Below are positions 10,614 through 21,200 of a stretch of 64,000 bases of DNA, piece by piece (position 1 is the first letter of the stretch; the number at the start of each line of letters is the position of its first letter). Made by a program: the position numbers and the translations under genes. Below the pieces are notes generated by a model. It ran no database searches and was not told the origin of the DNA. It saw only the letters and a list, made by a program, of their open reading frames with translations. The stretch is from Mortierella alpina (taxonomy: Eukaryota; Mortierellomycota; Mortierellomycetes; Mortierellales; Mortierellaceae), in contig JANATF010000002.1 of the NCBI GenBank assembly GCA_029449245.1, positions 1 to 64,000 on the forward strand, read 5' to 3'.

Positions 10614-11921
10614 CTATGGCAGGGCCCTCAAGGTCGTCGCTACCGTCGCTTGCTCTGAAGTTGGGAGACCGTTGAGATTCATATCAGGCAGTTCAAGCAC
10701 GTCCTTGAAATCAACTACATGAACCTCGATGGGGAATACAACGGTGCCTACTCTCACTCTGATCTTCCTGAATAGTTGCTGACGAACGACATTTTCAGAT
10801 TCCGTGCGGTTATTGACGATTTCGGCTTCATTATCAAGGTTACGGATCTGTGTGAATGCTCGCGTAGTAGGTATACGGAGCCGTTCATTTTCTGCAGGGG
10901 GTTCTCTGCGAGCAAAGTGTGTTGCGAGGTACGTCCTTGCCATGCCTCCAAATGGCTCTACATGTCCGTCATCTATCTCCTTGTTAAGACGAGCCTCCGC
11001 TGCTTTCGTACGAAGGATGGTTGCGCGCCTGAATACCTCGCCTGTGCCCACACTTGGACCACCAGCTTGGCCTTGGGTTCCAGCTCGAGCGCCATTGTCT
11101 GCAAGATAGACAAACACATCAACAATTATCCCTTCAGATTTTTTTTGACGTCGTGCTTCGTTTTTCCACGCCGACTTGAGCTTCATGTCGCAAGTCTCTT
11201 CATCCAATGTCTTATAATTATCTTGTCCTGCATGATGGTTCGGTTTGGAATACGGCTGACTAGTATCCGGCCAGCTGAAGCGCTGAAGCCCGTTGGTTAT
11301 CGCACTGATCCGCGAACAAAGGACGTTGATGTTGTCACAGTCCCATTTGTAATCCCAGACAACAGGCTGTGGAAGTGTCTTGCGAGCACGGGGCTGCGTG
11401 TGCCGCTCTCCACAACGAAAGTTGACTCTCACGGATATAGAATCCGGCAAAGGGTATTGACTATCACTGCTGGATGGACGGGACAAAGACGGAGCAGGTG
11501 ATGGGGTGTCCGTACGCAGAAATGGAGGAGGCGGAGTGAGCTCTATTAAGTCCTCAATAGGAGGCGAGGGGTGCGGCGGCAAACTCGGCGAACTCCACTC
11601 AGGAGAATCATCATGGGTTTGTTCCGAGGAAGGAGAGTGTTGTACAGGAGTATATGGATTCGATGACACCCAGACAGGAGTTACAGCACGGCCTTTACCC
11701 TTGTCAAGGCGACGAGGCTTGCGTAGAAGAGGTAGTGGTAGTATGTATCCTTGCCCAATTCCATCCCCTGAACTGCGAGTGGATCTACGTGCAGGAGAAG
11801 GACCTGCTATGGAAGCAGACCCTTGAGATGAAGTCTTCTGCAAAGGTGATTCAGCATGACTCCTTTCTTTATCAAAGCGGGACGATCTACGTGAAGTGGT
11901 GAGTCTAGACATTCGCGTCAT
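10614..11921 (-). CDS. Unrecognised accessory protein carried by the mariner-type element
   Basis: An uninterrupted minus-strand frame convergent with the transposase and wholly inside the transposon. It is open from 12026, but the ATG at 11921 (about 435 residues) is the more likely start, since the preceding 35 residues overlap the terminal region. The N-terminal 200 residues are Ser/Pro/Arg-rich and likely disordered; the C-terminal half looks folded, with a Trp-containing segment, a basic WKNEARRQKK stretch and a beta-rich region RVRVGTVVFPIEVHVVDF. I recognise no domain. The codon pattern and uninterrupted length argue that it is real. It could be a transposition accessory factor, a captured host gene or cargo; the sequence does not decide. 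Confidence 0.65.
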   Translation of the reverse strand: MTRMSRLTTSRRSSRFDKERSHAESPLQKTSSQGSASIAGPSPARRSTRSSGDGIGQGYILPLPLLRKPRRLDKGKGRAVTPVWVSSNPYTPVQHSPSSEQTHDDSPEWSSPSLPPHPSPPIEDLIELTPPPPFLRTDTPSPAPSLSRPSSSDSQYPLPDSISVRVNFRCGERHTQPRARKTLPQPVVWDYKWDCDNINVLCSRISAITNGLQRFSWPDTSQPYSKPNHHAGQDNYKTLDEETCDMKLKSAWKNEARRQKKSEGIIVDVFVYLADNGARAGTQGQAGGPSVGTGEVFRRATILRTKAAEARLNKEIDDGHVEPFGGMARTYLATHFARREPPAENERLRIPTTRAFTQIRNLDNEAEIVNNRTESENVVRQQLFRKIRVRVGTVVFPIEVHVVDFKDVLELPDMNLNGLPTSEQATVATTLRALP

Positions 11922-12077
11922 TGTGGAGGAGGGAGGTGAAGAGAATCGAAAAGTGAGGGGAAAAAAGTAGGCTGTCAAAATTAACGCAGTCCGTGATCCA
12001 AATTGAGGCAACCCCGATTTACTCAAATATGAAAATTGCTCAAAAAAATTTAGCTAGTTCTACGTGAAAGGCACAAT

Positions 12078-15000
12078 ATGAACATACCTTATTATGATTT
12101 TTATATCGGCATGGACTTGTTTCCTCGCTTTGGGTACTATGTCGGAGGTGTCCGCATGCCCAAACCGCCTCCTTTGACTGATATCTGGATCTATGATGAT
12201 GATAAACCATCTATCTTGCCAGATGCTGTACCTGACACAGAAAACACGCCCGAGTTCTTAGCGGACAAGGCATATTTCTTGAAGGAACTGGAACCTGCAC
12301 TGGAGCGCAACTCTGCAATCGATCCCAAAAGCTATTGTGAGCTTGAGATCCTGAAAGTAGAATTGAAATTGCCGGCAGACTGCGTAATTAATGTCAAATC
12401 CAGGCCGTTCCATGCACATTCACAAGGTGCAGAGGTCGCACGTCAGATCAAACAATGGGGGGATGATGGTGTCATTGTCCTAGCGCCGAAAGGCAATCCT
12501 TATAATAACTCACTGACTTTAGCAGCCAGAAGAGATATGGATGGTAAAGTGTTGAAATACCGAGTGTGCCTAGACCCGAGAGTGTTGAACAAACAATTGT
12601 TAAAATCAGACACATTTCCGTTGCCACTGATTCCAGATCTACTCAAAAAGGCTGCTGGTCATAAATACTATTCTACCTTTGATCTGACGCAAGCGTACCA
12701 TCGACTGCCACTTTCAAAAGAAAGTCAGCCGTATACAGCTTTCACCTATGAAGGAAAACAGTACATGTTTGCAAGAGCTCCTTTTGGTTTGAAACCAATG
12801 ACGAGCATCTTTCAAAGAGGCATGTCTTACCTCCTCGGTGACCTCCAGTTCGCTGGCATCTATGTTGATGATACGGTTATTTTCTCTCATACGAAGGAGG
12901 ATCATCTAGAGCAAGCAAAAATAATTGTGGACAGATTGACACAAGCGAAGCTCATCCTCAATCGTCAGAAATGTCATCTCTTTCATACAGAGATCATGTT
13001 GTTAGGATTTCTTGTTAACAAGGAAGGAAGGAGAATAAATCCTGAGAAGGTGGCCAACATTTCACAATGGGCCCCACCTACCAACAACAAGGCAGTACAA
13101 AGATACATGGGAATGTTTAACTACTTCCGAGAGTACTTGCCTTTATATGGTCCTATTGCTGGTCCACTCGAATCTTTGCGCAATGCTAAAGGTCACTTCG
13201 TACTGAATGATTTGCAGATGAAGTGCTTTGAGGGCATTAAAAAGCTATTTCCGTATGCTCCTATATTGAAACAAGTAATCTGGAGACTGCATATGTATGT
13301 AGGAACGGATGCTTCGAATGAAGGGATTGCTGGTATGGCTTATCAGTTACCATTAGGCGAAAAAGACGATAGTAAGATTAATTATATCTCTTTCACTTCG
13401 CGTGCTTTGCGTGATCATGAGAAGCGGTATCCGGCTTATAAAAAGGAACTACTAGCAATCATCTTTACTTTAAAGAAGTTTCACTATTATTTGTGGGGCA
13501 GACGTTTTACCTTATTCACAGATCATAAGCCGTTGACCTTTCTGATGGATCAGAAATGTTTGTCAAACATAATGGCTGATTGGCGTGAAACTATCTTCAG
13601 CTATGACTTTGAAATAATTCATCATCCTGGAATATTGAATGTGATCCCTGACACTTTATCCAGAGCGTTTCCTGAAGAATTATGGCCAGAAGATAAAAGG
13701 TCAGATATCGTGAAGCATTCAAGGAGTAATGCTGCCATGTCCAGTGTGTCATCTGTTCCAAAGACAATTGATTCTGTAGACTTTGCTCTTCGAATGACTC
13801 CTGATAGCATAACATCTCCAGAAGGGGTGCAGTTGCCTGCATTGTCTTTCATGCATCAAATTCCTGATCCTGAGAGTTGGCACGTTCCTGAGAAATCTAG
13901 GCGAAGAGAGATTTTGAAGAAGACGCATTCCTTTGGTCATTTAGGGGCTACAGCAATGGTGAACATGATCCATCAAGACAATAAAACGTGGCCCAGATTG
14001 AAAGAGGACTGTGTCCTTTGGGTTAAATCGTGTTCATCTTGTCAGCGGTACAATATCGCAAGAAAAGGCTATCACCCTTTAAAAGCCATTCACGCAGAAT
14101 TACCTGGTGAACACTTGGCTATAGACTTGGCGCAATTTCCGCTGAGCACTAATGGCTATGAATATGCATTATTAGTCGTTGATGTCTGTACTAGATTTGT
14201 ATTTCTATTTGAGTTGAGAACCAAGGATGCTGCTTCAGTTAGTAAGCGCCTTTTCCGTCTCTTTTGTGATATCTGCTTTCCGAAAATCATCCAAAGTGAC
14301 AATGGGCTAGAGTTCGTCAACAGCATTATCAAAGAAATGACAAAGACACTTACAATTGATCATCGTCTGTCTACACCGTATCACCCTCGAGGTAACGGAG
14401 TAGCAGAGAGGCATATCAAGTCAATGAAGGACATTCTTCGTAAAAACATTGAAGCTAACCCCACTAATTGGGATGTGCACTTACCCATGGTTCAACTTCA
14501 AATGAACACGAGAATTGTCTCGCTTCATAACTCTACACCGTTCTCTTTGTTCTACGGTAGAGCGTTTCCTGGGATATCAAATTTCACAGCTGCGGACAGT
14601 CGCTTGCTATCTGATGATGATTTAGAGAAAAGATTATTATACTTGACTCATTTGATATTTCCTGCACTTTCTGACATTAGTTCAGACAACCAAAAGAAAA
14701 TGATTGATAAATTCAACAACTCGCATACCATCCGTGAAATTCAACCTGGCGCATTTGTCATGGCGATCGACCCAGTTGCTGAAGGTGCTCTTGTTCCTAA
14801 AAAGGACGGCCCTTTTAAAGTAGTGAGACGAACGAGCTTTGGTGCTTATGAATTGCAAGACGCAACGGGTGACATTTTGCCTCGTCATTATGCTCCTGAG
14901 CAATTGAACGTAGTAACCCAAGACCTGGCGCAGCCCTCTGAGGAGAGCTACGAAGTTGAGTCGATTCTAGGACATAGCTTAGAAGACGGCCAATTACTTT

Positions 15001-15305
15001 ATAAGGTTCATTGGAAGGGATACTCGGAGAATGAAGACTCCTTCATCCCCTACGAACAGTTTGACTCGGACAAGTTAGTCCACCAATATTGGAAAGGAAT
15101 TAACAAGACGAATCCTCACGTAGTCGCGAAGCAGCGTCGAAAGAAGCTGAAGACTCAGAAGGAAGAGTTGAAGAATCACCTTGCAACAAGCGCGACAGCC
15201 AGCATTAAGAGAAAGGCTCCTGCAATCGCTTCAATTGCTCAAGCTGTCTCCAGCACTACGCATCGGGTCAGACGATCAGGTCGTGGTAATGTGGAGAAGT
15301 TGTAG
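12078..15305 (+). pseudogene. Pol of element B (end of protease, RT, RNase H, integrase, chromodomain)
   Basis: This long frame of 1,075 codons is nearly identical to the same part of element C. It includes the RT YVDD box, RNase H (GTDASN, TDHKPLTF), the HHCC finger, the integrase acids (the DLAQ region, SDNG, GVAE) and the chromodomain with VHWKGYSENEDS. It starts within the protease because the mariner insertion removed its upstream half, so its first methionine is internal and it is not an independent gene. One difference from C is a Cys for Gly just before the second integrase acid (ICFPKII versus IGFPKII). Confidence 0.93.
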
Positions 15306-15944
15306 TCGTTTTCAGGTTTGTGCAGGAGAGGGAATGGAGAAGAGAAGAGGCATGTACATTACAATTTTGTAATTCTATTTTTGAACCGCGTAAAAAATCA
15401 TTTTGCGGGGGAGTGTGGGGCTTATTCCCATGTATACCACATTCTCACGCGCGCGTTGTTCACCATGAGGTTTTTTGGATTAAGGTTTGGACCTTACTTT
15501 CCTCATTCATTCACACTTGGTCTTTGGTCTTTTTTCCGCATTGCGTTTTTCCATGACAAGTAAGAGTTGTCTTTTGTCAACTCGTGCCATTGAGCACTAG
15601 CCACCGTATATTAGGCATTTTAGACAGCTGCAGTCTGCAGACGCACTGTACAGCAGTATGAGACATGTTCTCATCAGACTAACTCAGGTTAATTTTTGAT
15701 CCTGGTCTGAGAAGGCTTTCCCGTTCTTCATCGGTTTTCCTTCCCATGTGGTTCAAGCAGGAGATGTACACTCTGCTCTACCCACTCTCAGAGGTTTTAA
15801 TCCCTCTATCTATATGGAAAAGGTTCTTTTTTCCCATCACTTTGTATGGTTTTTCCTTTATCCTGGCACTTTAGAAACGAATTGCTACCGTTTCTAGCCA
15901 CATCACAGCACTGCAACCCTGGATTTCATCTCGAGGGGGGAGTC
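15306..15944 (+). other. 3' untranslated region and polypurine tract of element B
   Basis: Non-coding. GAGGGGGGAG at 15933-15942, two bases before the 3' LTR, is the polypurine tract expected to prime plus-strand synthesis. The same tract occurs in element C. Confidence 0.85.
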
Positions 15945-16157
15945 TGTGGTGTTTTATGCTGGTGTGGGGCTCAGGCACGTATGTACCTGAGTCGCACCTC
16001 CCTTTTTACTTCTACGATTATTAAGAGTTCCCGTGACCGGTGTCTGGAGGAGCTATATAAGTCCTCCAGATCCCTGTCCACAATAAAACCCTCTCTTGTT
16101 CTCGTTGACTTCAGTTCCCCAGTTAGTATTGTAAGTTTACCCCTAGAGAATATCACA
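15945..16157 (+). repeat. 3' LTR of element B
   Basis: 213 bp, TG...CA. It is immediately followed by the broken edge of a DIRS-like element with no matching target duplication. Confidence 0.92.
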
Positions 16158-16159
16158 AG

Positions 16160-16558
16160 CTGGATTCACAGTGGGGCCCTCACACAGTGGATCTCTTTGC
16201 GTCAAAGATCAACGCCAAACTCAAACAGTACGTTTCCTGGAGACCAGACCCGAAAGCACTTGCACACGATGCACTCAACATCTCGTGGAAGAACAGGGGC
16301 AGGCTGTACATTTGCCCACCATGGAACCTGATCCCGTCGATCCTGCAGAAGATGCAGGAGGAACAGACAGTAGCGACAGTGGTGACGCCATACTGGCCCA
16401 GCGCGATCTGGTTCCCGAAGATATCGAGATGGGCAGTGGATCATCCGACTCTGATACCTCGAGCGAAAGTTCTTCCAGCTCCGGGGAACGACTCATCCGT
16501 GCTCGCCAAAAACCCGATGTGGTCTCTCTGCGCCTGGAACGTCGACAGCAGACGCTAA
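16160..16558 (+). pseudogene. C-terminal end of DIRS RT/RNase H
   Basis: Frame 2 from the LTR junction encodes a WGPHTVDLFAS start, then a CPPWNLIP segment and a PYWPSAIWFP segment. These are the conserved closing motifs of DIRS/Ngaro polymerase-RNase H proteins, which act in the particle to copy the RNA and remove it. The N-terminus is lost with the rest of the element. The end overlaps the recombinase gene by about 240 bp in another frame, as is usual in DIRS elements. Confidence 0.82.
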
Positions 16559-17523
16559 CAGCAGCGGGCGCCAGCGACACCGTCCTCTCACTTCTTTTCG
16601 AGGACAACAACTCTGTCCGCCGAAGAGGCGCATACTCGGGTCCTCAACGCGCCTTTGCTCGCTGGATGGAGCATCTGGATCTGGATCCCTTGGTCCCGAA
16701 CCCTATCGAGTTGATGAACTTCCTCGCTTACGGCTATACCAGGAACCAGTGGTCTTTCAACACCGTCAAGGTCTACAAGACGGCTATTTTTGCACTCTTC
16801 AACGACACCGCGGTTTTCACGTCGTACGCACCATTTGAGGAGATGATGAAGGCTTTGGCAAGGAAAGGCGTCAAACGCATCCGACATGCCGAGGTGAATC
16901 TGGACCCCATCTTCACATTCATCAACGGCCTCAAGAGCAACGACCGCCTACATTTACTCGACCTCACCCAGAAGATGTGCTGGCTTCTGGCTGTGTGCGG
17001 TTTCTTACGTCCCGACGACATCGCATGCATCGACCTCAACGAGTCCAAGATGGCTGATACCAAGCTTGAACTCTCCATACTGCTGCCAAAGGAGCTCCGT
17101 CAGCAGCAGCGCATCCGCAAGACGGTAGTGATTCTTCCGCATCCCAACCCTATGTACTGCCCTGTAGCCGCATTCCAGGAGTACTACCGCCGCATTGCTC
17201 ACACACTGGTCCCTGTGCCTCACTACAAGGACCCCGAGCAACTCTTTATTCCTTTGGTCCGCAACCTACGGAATTTGCAGCAAGCTGTGACGGTGGATCG
17301 CATCAACAACCACCTCAAGCATTATCTCGAGAAGATCCCTCGACCCCCAGGTGCCCCGCGCCTCAAGGCCCGTGCCATTGGTGCCACACGCGCTCTCATG
17401 AAGGGCGTGTCTGTCGAGGACGTCATGATTCAAGGGAACTGGTCCTCTCCGGCGATTGTCGACTCGTTCTATCGCATGTCGCGTCAAACGGCCAACAACT
17501 TCACCACGGCTGTTTTTTCGTGA
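16321..17523 (+). CDS. Tyrosine recombinase of the DIRS-like element
   Basis: About 400 residues from the ATG at 16321, which lies in a strong context (CCACC before, G after); the frame is open upstream but only from a non-ATG codon. The protein would integrate a circular DNA copy, replacing the integrase of LTR elements. The N-terminal 90 residues are acidic and Ser-rich. The catalytic domain shows the first arginine in GFLRPDDI, a second in KARAIGAT, and the tyrosine in DSFYRM after QGNWSS. The His usually placed before the second Arg is not obvious. It ends just before the inverted repeats. The frame is intact, but the element lacks its polymerase, so only the recombinase could still be active. 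Confidence 0.85.
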   Translation: MEPDPVDPAEDAGGTDSSDSGDAILAQRDLVPEDIEMGSGSSDSDTSSESSSSSGERLIRARQKPDVVSLRLERRQQTLTAAGASDTVLSLLFEDNNSVRRRGAYSGPQRAFARWMEHLDLDPLVPNPIELMNFLAYGYTRNQWSFNTVKVYKTAIFALFNDTAVFTSYAPFEEMMKALARKGVKRIRHAEVNLDPIFTFINGLKSNDRLHLLDLTQKMCWLLAVCGFLRPDDIACIDLNESKMADTKLELSILLPKELRQQQRIRKTVVILPHPNPMYCPVAAFQEYYRRIAHTLVPVPHYKDPEQLFIPLVRNLRNLQQAVTVDRINNHLKHYLEKIPRPPGAPRLKARAIGATRALMKGVSVEDVMIQGNWSSPAIVDSFYRMSRQTANNFTTAVFS

Positions 17524-17578
17524 TTTTTCCTTTCTGGCTCTGGATCCACAGGGAGAGTCCCATCGAAGGGCTGAATAA

Positions 17579-17865
17579 TACTCAGCGTAGTCGAATAAGT
17601 ATGAAGACTAAAGCATATTATTCGACCAAGATGGGACTCTAACTGTCCCACCCTTCCCACCCTGGCATCTGTTCTGGAGACGATGAGTTTCTGAGCTGCC
17701 TTGGATCCAGTAGATATAGATATCCACGCCACCAAAAAAAAAAAAAAAAAACAGGTTTTTTATTTGGAGGATCATGACAATAAAAGAAAAGGTACACACA
17801 GTTAGAGTCCCATCTTGGTCGAATAATATGCTTTAGTCTTCATACTTATTCGACTACGCTGAGTA
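17579..17865. repeat. 68-bp perfect inverted repeats with 151-bp spacer, DIRS end
   Basis: The arm 17579-17646 is the exact reverse complement of 17798-17865. The spacer contains a run of about 18 A near 17733-17751. It most likely corresponds to terminal and internal complementary sequences of the DIRS element. Confidence 0.85.
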
Positions 17866-18297
17866 ATAACCGACGAAAAAGAACAAAAATGACGATCCCT
17901 CTGCCAAAAAAGATCTCTATTTTCTTTTTCTGGAGCTCAAGGATGGAGAGGGAGGGATATACGTCCATGGCACCTATGACAATGCGAATAAACCGTCCTC
18001 TGTAGGTCATTCGGCATCATTAATACATCAGGAAACAATTGACGAGACGCAAGATAGGGATATTTCATTCTGCAGGCAGCCGGGTGTTTATACAAGAGGC
18101 GGCTCTCCCATTGTGCGTAGTGTTCCACACGTACGTGGCCAATATAGTGCAGTTACACATTAGAAATAAAAGAAGACAATGTAGGAAATGGAGGGAGAGG
18201 CGAGACACGGAGAGAATCCACTGAAAAGATGGCGAGGTTAATGATTTCCGAAAACATATTTTTGTTTATTTGTGCTGTGGATGATATCTTCGAACCC
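17866..18297. other. Transporter 3' region with a dispersed ~60-bp motif
   Basis: No gene seen. The stretch 17963-18022 (starting ACGTCCATGGCACCTATGAC) is a close relative of sequences flanking the palindrome centre at 61291-61362 (inverted) and 61497-61557. Confidence 0.6.
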
Positions 18298-21200
18298 TTA
18301 GGACCCAGCAAAGACATCATTTCCTTGCCCAAGCTGTACAAAATCATAGACAACCGTCGCTGTTATCCCTAATGCCAACAATAACAACGAACTCCAGGCA
18401 AGTTTGAGACTCGATATTGGGAACCAGACAGGGATCGCTCGAACACTCCACCTGGAATCAAATGCCGCCGTCGCCCGTGCTCCCCAGTCAGAGGAATGCC
18501 ACGGCAGATTGAAGTTGGGGTCATGCAATCGACTTTGCTGTATTTCCAGTTCTGCAATGGCTGCAGCTTCAGCCTCAACATCGGTTACAGTTGCAACCAC
18601 AGCTTCCGTAGTTGCTGCACTGCCAGGGGGTAAGAAGGCCGAGTTGTTCCTCAATGTTGCTGATGACGGTTCGTGTTGGACAACAACTCCTCCATCTCCA
18701 ACACCTCCAGCTTCCATCATGGTTGGGTGAGGTGATGGCGGTCCTGATCTTGAACGGTGCCTTCGGCCAAACCAAGAGGACCCTATCCCCTGATCAGATG
18801 AATATTGGTCCTCTCCTCGAAGCCCAGGGCTCGATGGCGCAGGTGGGTATATGGGGCTGGGTGGCGCATGACTAGAGCTAAATCCTGGGATGGAGTAGTT
18901 GTTACCGCTCTGGAATGGTGCTGCCAATGTTCTGTTGCTTCCATCGAGTCGACTATGGCCGCTGATCGCTCCACTGCTCTTCTGGTAGTTCTGTGGCGAA
19001 GGTGACTTTTGAGGTGAAGGTGGCACAGAAGCCACTAGGGCGTTGCCGGCGACTGTGCCCTTCCTCTTAGGAAACGCAGACGCAGATGGAGATGTTGGAG
19101 ATGCAGAACGATCCTTTCGTCGTGTGTTGTGAATCCGGGGAGATGGCGGCATTAGCGGGGCTGAAAGACTGTTCCCAGCACCAGGGGCTAACATCTGTTG
19201 CGTGGTATCGATCGAGAACGTCCCTGGTTGGAATTCGAAAGCATTGGCTATTCGACTCGAGGAATCCTGCAAGTCCTCATTAAGCCGACGAGTCGCATCT
19301 GTGAATAAGAGGTTACCTTCCAACTCTGGCGGAGTCGCTCTGACGCGTTGTTCATTTGTGAAGGAGACCCGTTTTTCCAGTGAATTCAGACTTGTCGCCG
19401 ACTTGGGAGTTGTGGGCGAGTGATGGATTTGAAGATTGAAAGATGCATCTGGTTTGAGCGAGTCCTGCGATGATTTTACAGACAGAGATATTGAGGGTTG
19501 AGAAAGTAGCTCTTGGCTTTTTCTTGGACTGGATCGTCTGAGCCAGTTGGTTGGTGACTGATGTTGGTGTTCCGGTCTGTATGGACTTGAGGGCGACCGC
19601 GGTGGACTGAGTGTCGGTGATGGCTTCAGTGTATGTTTGTGATTTGGGGATTCAGGACCTATCTCTCCCGTTGCAACACCTCCAGTGCATTGTAATCCAA
19701 GCATGGACAGGTTGAGACGTGGAGGGGGCACGATAAGGGTCGATCTTGCGTGATCTTGGGTGGTGGTCTGTGATTCGTCTTCTGGTTCTGGTGCCGAGCT
19801 CTGACTGAGCAAGATCATCGGCGTGACTGGCTCTCCACTCCGTTCCTCCTGAAGCGTCTTGGCCTGCTGCTCTACCGCTCGCATATGGTTATCCAAGATC
19901 TTGGAGCGGGCGTTGTCCTTGTGGGAGAATCTTCTTGGTATATCAGCATTGTCCTGTGCCTTCTCCATCCCTGGATCATGTAGAATCACTGTTGAAGCAC
20001 CACCAGAAGGGTGATGCAGTGACGATGTCTGTGCATGAGGATCAGAGGGATCCACGATCTGCCCAGTACTCGCTCCACGCTTAAAGAGCTCGCCATCCAC
20101 AGAATAAGAGTAGTTAGGCGCAATTAATGGCTCCTCTTTTTCGTCACTACAGGGACTAAGACCTGGCTTCCCATGGATCGGGGATCGATGATCAGTGCCT
20201 AGGTTCTCTGAGTGGCTTGGTGCCAGGTCTTTCTCTGACACGCTTTGAGAGACTAGATCGCCACGGCTGTGGCCAGTGGCGATTACAATGGGGATGATTG
20301 TTGCCATCACGATCCCCGTTGGTGGTGCTTGATCCAGACGGGATTGCGAGTCCAAGTGCAGACTGGATCTTGTCCGTTTCCAGTGGATCGATCCGGGGGC
20401 ACTGGTGTTTCGTCTGTAAAGGCTATAGAGCGAACTCCTTGAAACCTCCCTCGATAACCTTGCCTGCTGCTTCATCTCGATTGTTGGTAGCTTGTCGAGT
20501 CTTTCCCGATGCTTCTTGGAGTAGATGTAGAGGGTAAAGGGGATAATAAAGTTGGCGGTCGAGACTAGGACGAGAGAGCTCCAGTTGATAACTGTTTGAA
20601 GTCCTGATCCAGTCATGCAGGGGATTGCAATCAGCCAAGGAAGGAACCCTGAGAAGATGTTGGACCAAAGCAGGCTACAGGTGCCGGACTGAATCAGGTT
20701 GTAGCGTATGACAATGATATTGATAGGGATCGAGGTAATTAGGGCTACGATAGGGAAAGTGTAGCCAGTGATCTGGGAAAGGACTGTGACATTGGGTGAC
20801 AAGTTGATGGCCTGAATTAATGACGAGTTGGTGGGGATCTGGAAGGCCATCCCTCCAAGGACTGCCACCAGCAGATATATGACGGTCGTTATTCCAACAC
20901 TCCAACCGACAGACTTGTGGATCGACACGTTGAGCTGCTTGGCATTGGCCCACGAGGGAACTATGGTGATGAAGGCGTAGTTGAAGAGGATGGTCCCAAA
21001 TGTCTGTGATATATCCGAGCCCACAGCAGGGACCAGGCTGGTGTCCAGTCCATGGGAGATGAAAGTGACAATCCATTGCAGCACAACCAACATGAGTAGC
21101 ACAAAGGAGATTACTTGCACCCAGATGTTCTCGCTCAGCTTAAGAAGGCCCAGTGGGAGGATCATGGAGAAGGCTAGGAGGACTCCGGCAGACATGATCA

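Larger units (their letters stand above)
9116..12076 (+). mobile_element. Tc1/mariner-type DNA transposon with two genes
   Basis: The 2,961-bp insertion is bounded by TA on both sides (9114-9115 and 12077-12078). Removing it and one TA restores the sequence of element C. The terminal inverted repeats share TTGTG(C)-Y-TTTCAC-R-TA, about 16 bases with two mismatches. It carries a transposase gene on the plus strand and a convergent second gene on the minus strand. Noncoding ends are about 380 bp (left) and about 50-150 bp (right). Tc1/mariner elements normally carry only one gene. Confidence 0.92.
7225..16157 (+). mobile_element. Ty3/gypsy LTR retrotransposon B (same family as C), interrupted
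   Basis: LTRs of 213 bp (7225-7437 and 15945-16157) enclose a gag-pol region that is nearly collinear with element C. Differences from C: about 346 codons of gag are missing, one base is lost near 8893 in the protease region, and a mariner-type element (9116-12076) sits in the protease. The bases flanking the two LTRs differ (ATTTT versus AGCTG), so the usual 5-bp duplication is absent. Either a recombination between two copies joined the ends or a flank has been deleted. It is non-functional as it stands. Confidence 0.92.
16158..17865 (+). mobile_element. DIRS-like retrotransposon, 3' part only
   Basis: Directly after the LTR of element B come the end of an RT/RNase H frame and an overlapping tyrosine recombinase frame, the standard 3' arrangement of DIRS elements. 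A 68-bp perfect inverted repeat pair follows (17579-17646 and 17798-17865). The 5' two thirds are missing, truncated at the junction with element B. Confidence 0.85.

Noticed and set aside
10776-11501. Plus-strand 241-codon frame in the mariner-type element
   Set aside because: Antisense shadow of the accessory gene; composition and lack of motifs favour the minus strand.
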